Below are positions 6,815-9,862 of a DNA stretch of 9,862 bases, in pieces. The position numbers were made by a program, and so were the translations under genes. The notes under the pieces are model-generated. The model was not told the DNA's origin and did no database searches. It saw only the letters and a list, made by a program, of their open reading frames with translations. Position 1 is the first letter of the stretch. The number at the start of each line of letters is the position of its first letter. Source of the DNA: Christensenella sp. UBA5399 (GTDB taxonomy: Bacteria; Bacillota; Clostridia; Christensenellales; Christensenellaceae); contig DHOD01000117.1 of the NCBI GenBank assembly GCA_002407725.1, positions 29,970-39,831 on the forward strand, written 5' to 3'.

Positions 6815-6859
6815 GCCCCGCCAGAGGCGTGGCTTGTTCCGCGCCAAACAGCGCGGAAC
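6815..6859. repeat. Two adjoining GC-rich inverted repeats
   Basis: The first has arms 6815-6822 (GCCCCGCC) and 6826-6833 (GGCGTGGC) with one C-T mismatch and loop AGA. The second has perfect 9-bp arms, GTTCCGCGC (6836-6844) and GCGCGGAAC (6851-6859), with loop CAAACA. They follow the AT-rich palindrome with gaps of 0 and 2 bases. Neither is followed by a T-run, so they are not simple terminators. Confidence 0.7.
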
Positions 6860-6880
6860 CCGTCTCATGCCATCCCCTAC

Positions 6881-6945
6881 GCGCGTACCGCGCTATAAAA
6901 ACGTCAGCGTTTTTTAAATGGGATTGGTATAAACCTTCCCCATTT
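6881..6945. repeat. Three further inverted repeats in the sugar-operon leader
   Basis: GCGCG (6881-6885) pairs with CGCGC (6889-6893). AAAAACG (6897-6903) pairs with CGTTTTT (6908-6914) around TCAG. AAATGGG (6916-6922) pairs with CCCATTT (6939-6945), with an inner GGT/ACC stem around ATAA. The last ends 12 bases before the AAGGAG ribosome site at 6958. The middle one has a T-tract within its stem and could act as a weak terminator on the plus strand. Confidence 0.6.
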
Positions 6946-6971
6946 CTATTTATAAAAAAGGAGATCAAATC

Positions 6972-7817
6972 ATGAAAGAAATCAGGTTTTCTGTAAACAG
7001 CTGGATATTTGGCGATACGGATATTGAAACGATTGCGAAATGTGTAAAAGAGATTGGCGCGGACGGCATCGACGTGAGCGGCGAGCCGGACAAACTGGAC
7101 GGCACGAATGTCAAAAAGGTGCTTGCCGACCAGGGATTGACCGCGTTTTGCGTCAACGGCCACTTTGTGACAGAGGATCACGCGCTCAACCATTCGGATG
7201 CAAAAATGCGTAGTGCGGCAATAGATTACGGTAAAAAGTGCGTAGACCTTGCCAGTGCGTCCGGCAGCCCGCTTGCGCTGCTGGTGCCCAGCCAGATCAA
7301 CAAGGGCAGCTTTTTTGCGGGCGAGCAGGCCGATTGGGATGCGTCCGTTTCCGCGATTGCGGAGGTGGCGGCCTATGCGCGGCAGCAGAACATTATGATT
7401 GTGCTGGAGTGCGTCAACAAATACGAGGTCATGATGGTGCGCTCGCTGGATGACGGCATACACATGGCGCAGGATGTCGGGCTGGATAACGTCAAGGTGA
7501 TCGGCGACACGTTCCATATGCAAATGGAGGAGAAAAACGACATACATAACGCGCTGCGGCAGGCGGGCGGCGACTGGGTGCGCCACCTGCACATTGCGGA
7601 CAACACGCGCGACGTACCCGGCAAAGGCTGCTTCAACTGGCGCGAGATCATGATTGCGCTGGATGACATCGACTACCGGGGCGCGGTGTCGTTTGAATAC
7701 CTGCCCGGGCTGACGCTGGACGATATTTTTGCCGGAAAGCTTACCAAAGAAGACATTGTGCGGGATCTTGGGTTCTCGCTGCGGTACCTGAAGGATGTGA
7801 CTGAAACCGTGGAATAG
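6972..7817 (+). CDS. Sugar 3-epimerase, D-tagatose/D-psicose 3-epimerase-like TIM barrel
   Basis: This 281-aa protein belongs to the xylose isomerase-like TIM-barrel family (sugar phosphate isomerase/epimerase). The active-site residues of tagatose/psicose 3-epimerases can be placed: Glu146 (LECVNK), Asp179 and His182 (GDTFHM), His207 (HLHIAD), Arg213 (TRDVPGKG) and Glu242 (SFEYLPG). In known members the two Glu, Asp and a His hold a divalent metal, and the enzyme inverts C3 of free ketoses such as ribulose/xylulose or fructose/psicose. The length is close to the family's usual size. ATG 6972 has AAGGAG (6958-6963) 8 bases before it. It is the first gene of the sugar operon, 14 bp before the ribulokinase, which suggests it supplies a ketopentose to that kinase (inference). 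Myo-inositol-pathway relatives with the same fold are a less likely alternative. Confidence 0.85.
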   Translation: MKEIRFSVNSWIFGDTDIETIAKCVKEIGADGIDVSGEPDKLDGTNVKKVLADQGLTAFCVNGHFVTEDHALNHSDAKMRSAAIDYGKKCVDLASASGSPLALLVPSQINKGSFFAGEQADWDASVSAIAEVAAYARQQNIMIVLECVNKYEVMMVRSLDDGIHMAQDVGLDNVKVIGDTFHMQMEEKNDIHNALRQAGGDWVRHLHIADNTRDVPGKGCFNWREIMIALDDIDYRGAVSFEYLPGLTLDDIFAGKLTKEDIVRDLGFSLRYLKDVTETVE

Positions 7818-7831
7818 ACAGGAGGGGACGC

Positions 7832-9493
7832 ATGCAATACGCAATTGGTATTGATTACGGTACGCAGAGCGCGCGGCTGATATTGGTAGAGGTGCCGTCC
7901 GGAAAGGTTGTAGCCGAATCGGAGCAGCACTACCCGCACGGCGTGATGGAGCATGCGCTTCCGTCCGGCAAAAAGCTGGGTGAGAACTGGGCCGTGCAGG
8001 ATGCAAACGATTATTATGAAATGATTGCCGCGGGTACGCGTGAGGTGTTGGCGGCATCGGGGGCCGCGCCGCAGGACGTCATTGGCATCGGCATCGACAT
8101 CACTTGCTGTACCATGCTGCCGTTGGACGCAGCGCTGGAGCCGCTCAGCAATCATGCGGAGTTTGCGGACGAACCCAACGCGTATGCCAAGCTGTGGAAG
8201 CACCATGCCGCACAATCGTACGCAAACAAACTCAACGAAATTGCGCGCGCGGAGGGCATGGCGTTTTTGGACCGTTACGGCGGCATTATCAGCAGCGAAT
8301 GGCTGATCCCCAAAATTATGCAAGTTGCAGAGGAGGCGCCCGCGGTGTATGACGCGGCGGCGCACTTTGCCGAGGTGGGCGATTGGCTGACTGCCAGGTT
8401 GACGGGCAATCTTGTCAAAAGCAACGCGATGGCGGGCTACAAGTCGCTCTGGAGCAAGACGGACGGATACCCGGACAGCAAGTTTTTTGCACTGCTGCAC
8501 CCCCGGATGGAGCATGTTGTCAGAGAGAAGCTTTCCGCGCCCATTATGGATATTGGAAGCCGCGTGGGTTTTTTGACAGAGGCAGCCGCGCAAAAGCTGG
8601 GGCTGACCACCGGTACGGCTGTTGCCGTGGCGCACACAGACGCATGTGTAGTGCCTGCGGGCATCGGCGTAAACAGGGTCGGCCAGATGGCGATGAGCGT
8701 GGGCACGTCCACGTGCCACCTGCTGCTCGGCGAGGGAATGAAGCACGTGCCGGGCATTTGCGGCGCTGTGGAAAACGGCACCATCCCGGGGTTTGTATCG
8801 TACGAGGCGGGTCAGGCCGCAGTGGGCGATATATTTGGCTGGTTTGTGAAAAACTGCGTCAATTCCGCCACAGAGAAGGCGGCGGAGGCCAGGGGTATTT
8901 CCGTATACGAACTGCTGGAGGAGCAGGCGGGCGCGCTTGCGCCGGGCGAGAGCGGCCTTGTGGCGCTCGATTGGTTTAACGGCAACCGTACCATCCTGGT
9001 GGATGCCGACCTAAGCGGCATGATTGCGGGGCTGACACTGCATACCACGCCTGCGAAAATCTACCGCGCGCTGATGGAGGCCACGGCGTTTGGCACGCGC
9101 ATCATTATAGAGAATTTTGTGCGCAACGGCATTCCCGTTAACGAGATTATTGCCTGCGGGGGCATCCCACAAAAAAGCCCGTTGCTCATGCAGATTTATG
9201 CCGATGTGTGCGGCAGGCCCATACAGGTGAGCGGGCTGAAGCTGGCGTCGGCATATTCGGCGGCAATGTACGGCGCGGTTGCGGCGGGCGGCAGCGCGGG
9301 CGGGTTTGATTCGACGGCGGAGGCGATTGACGCGATGGCATGGAAGGATACGCGGACATACCATCCCAACAGTGCGACTGCCGCTGCATATGACAGGTTA
9401 TATGCAATATTTGTGAAGCTGCACGACTTTGCGGGCATGCATACGGATATTCTCAGGCAGCTAAAGCAGTTGAGCCTGGACGCGGCGCAGTAA
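7832..9493 (+). CDS. araB: Ribulokinase (FGGY carbohydrate kinase, AraB type)
   Basis: This 553-aa kinase would phosphorylate L-ribulose at O5 using ATP; known AraB enzymes also accept other 2-ketopentoses. Both FGGY lobes are present. The N-terminal phosphate loop DYGTQSAR is at 8-15, the substrate-side motif KLWKHHAAQ at 120-128, the RYGGIISSEW block at 148-157, the likely catalytic Asp270 in AHTDAC, the second phosphate motif GTSTCH at 291-296, and the nucleotide-binding ACGGIPQKSP at 441-450. Length and motif text closely resemble the AraB of Bacillus as I remember it. ATG 7832 has AGGAGG 6 bases before it. It is the second gene of the operon; araA and araD are not in the window, and its neighbours suggest use on a ketopentose other than the one from L-arabinose isomerase. 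The family call is firm; the in vivo substrate is not. Confidence 0.92.
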   Translation: MQYAIGIDYGTQSARLILVEVPSGKVVAESEQHYPHGVMEHALPSGKKLGENWAVQDANDYYEMIAAGTREVLAASGAAPQDVIGIGIDITCCTMLPLDAALEPLSNHAEFADEPNAYAKLWKHHAAQSYANKLNEIARAEGMAFLDRYGGIISSEWLIPKIMQVAEEAPAVYDAAAHFAEVGDWLTARLTGNLVKSNAMAGYKSLWSKTDGYPDSKFFALLHPRMEHVVREKLSAPIMDIGSRVGFLTEAAAQKLGLTTGTAVAVAHTDACVVPAGIGVNRVGQMAMSVGTSTCHLLLGEGMKHVPGICGAVENGTIPGFVSYEAGQAAVGDIFGWFVKNCVNSATEKAAEARGISVYELLEEQAGALAPGESGLVALDWFNGNRTILVDADLSGMIAGLTLHTTPAKIYRALMEATAFGTRIIIENFVRNGIPVNEIIACGGIPQKSPLLMQIYADVCGRPIQVSGLKLASAYSAAMYGAVAAGGSAGGFDSTAEAIDAMAWKDTRTYHPNSATAAAYDRLYAIFVKLHDFAGMHTDILRQLKQLSLDAAQ

Positions 9494-9515
9494 TATAAAA
9501 TGGAGGAAAGTGGAT

Positions 9516-9862
9516 ATGCTGGATGTAATGGAATCTGTAAGAAACACACTGAAAATGGAATCGGAAGCGATTGCGGAGGTGCTCGGCAGCTTTGACATTG
9601 CGCAGGTGCAGGCTGTTTGTAACGCCATACTGGAATGCAAGAATAACAAACACAAAGTGGTGACGGCGGGCTGCGGCACATCGGCGGCGGCAGCGCGGAA
9701 GATTGCCCATACGCTGAGTTGTGTGGAGATTCCAGCGGTATTTTTGGAGCCGTCTGACGCCGTGCACGGCGGGCTTGGAATGGTGCAGGAGGGCGACGTT
9801 GTTGTGCTGCTGTCCAAGGGCGGAAAAACAGAGGAGATCACCATGCTGGTGGAGCCCTGCAA
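9516..9862 (+). CDS. SIS-domain phosphosugar isomerase, KpsF/GutQ-like (3'-truncated)
   Basis: The first 115 residues of a protein that runs off the right edge. They match the start of the KpsF/GutQ/KdsD family, which interconverts D-ribulose 5-phosphate and D-arabinose 5-phosphate: a helical start (ESVRNTLKMESEAI), the SIS strand VVTAGCGTSAAAARKIAHTL at 48-67, the EPSDAVHGGLGMV block at 78-90 with His84 kept, and the second phosphate loop at 100-105. Two sites differ from family members as I remember them: GKSG is GTSA (54-57) and SNSGET is SKGGKT (100-105). ATG 9516 has GGAGG (9502-9506) 9 bases before it, 22 bp after the ribulokinase. It is therefore probably the third enzyme of the sugar operon. 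Whether CBS domains follow cannot be seen. The fold is firm; the substrate is open. Confidence 0.87.
   Translation, partial: MLDVMESVRNTLKMESEAIAEVLGSFDIAQVQAVCNAILECKNNKHKVVTAGCGTSAAAARKIAHTLSCVEIPAVFLEPSDAVHGGLGMVQEGDVVVLLSKGGKTEEITMLVEPC

Noticed and set aside
6897..6915. Attenuator terminator before the sugar operon
   Set aside because: The A/T-rich 7-bp stem has its T-tract inside the stem with only one T beyond it, which is weak for a rho-independent terminator. It was kept only as part of the hairpin array.
6813..6917. A 34-codon plus-strand ORF starting MPRQRRGLF
   Set aside because: It has no ribosome site and its composition follows from the inverted repeats it overlaps. It is probably chance, although it might recur if the region is a dispersed element.
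6781..6945. CRISPR array or insertion-sequence ends
   Set aside because: The repeats differ from each other, there are no regular spacers, and there is no transposase or target duplication.
6789..8746. Long minus-strand ORFs opposite the epimerase and ribulokinase genes (422 and 357 codons)
   Set aside because: They mirror well-conserved enzymes, lack recognisable domains and ribosome sites, and arise from the GC-rich codon use of the real genes.

Overview
The window looks like a moderately GC-rich Gram-positive, probably a clostridial (Bacillota) genome. This is inferred from strong Shine-Dalgarno sites (GGAGG types), TTG starts, sigmaA-type TTGACA/TATAAT promoters, a B. subtilis-like L-ribulokinase, a TagG/TagH-like polysaccharide exporter and a fused GGDEF/HD-GYP protein. 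I cannot name a genus. No phage, transposase, CRISPR, tRNA or rRNA was seen.

Layout. (1) 1-3916, plus strand: the end of a surface-polysaccharide locus. It holds a glycosyltransferase cut by the left edge, with two tandem copies of a C-terminal beta-rich module, then an ABC-2 permease (Wzm/TagG type) and its ATPase (Wzt type with an extra C-terminal domain). The genes are 10-11 bp apart and form one operon. (2) 3922-6123, minus strand: a soluble PAS-PAS-GGDEF-HD-GYP protein for cyclic-di-GMP turnover. It converges on the exporter operon with only 5 bp between stop codons and has its own good promoter. (3) 6316-6528, minus strand: a 70-aa cold-shock protein with a strong promoter, a long folded 5' UTR and an intrinsic terminator. 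(4) 6529-6971: a divergent intergenic region. Its right part, the presumed leader of the next operon, is packed with six consecutive inverted repeats, including a perfect 16-bp-arm palindrome. (5) 6972-9862, plus strand: a sugar operon with a tagatose/psicose-3-epimerase-like enzyme, an AraB-type ribulokinase and the start of a KpsF/GutQ-like SIS phosphosugar isomerase, cut by the right edge.

How they may work together. The first operon builds a glycan and exports it across the membrane. The sugar operon would epimerise a ketose at C3, phosphorylate it, and interconvert the ketose and aldose phosphates. The c-di-GMP enzyme and the cold-shock protein are separate regulatory units. The least explained stretch is the hairpin array at 6781-6945, followed by the folded cold-shock leader and the duplicated module of the glycosyltransferase.
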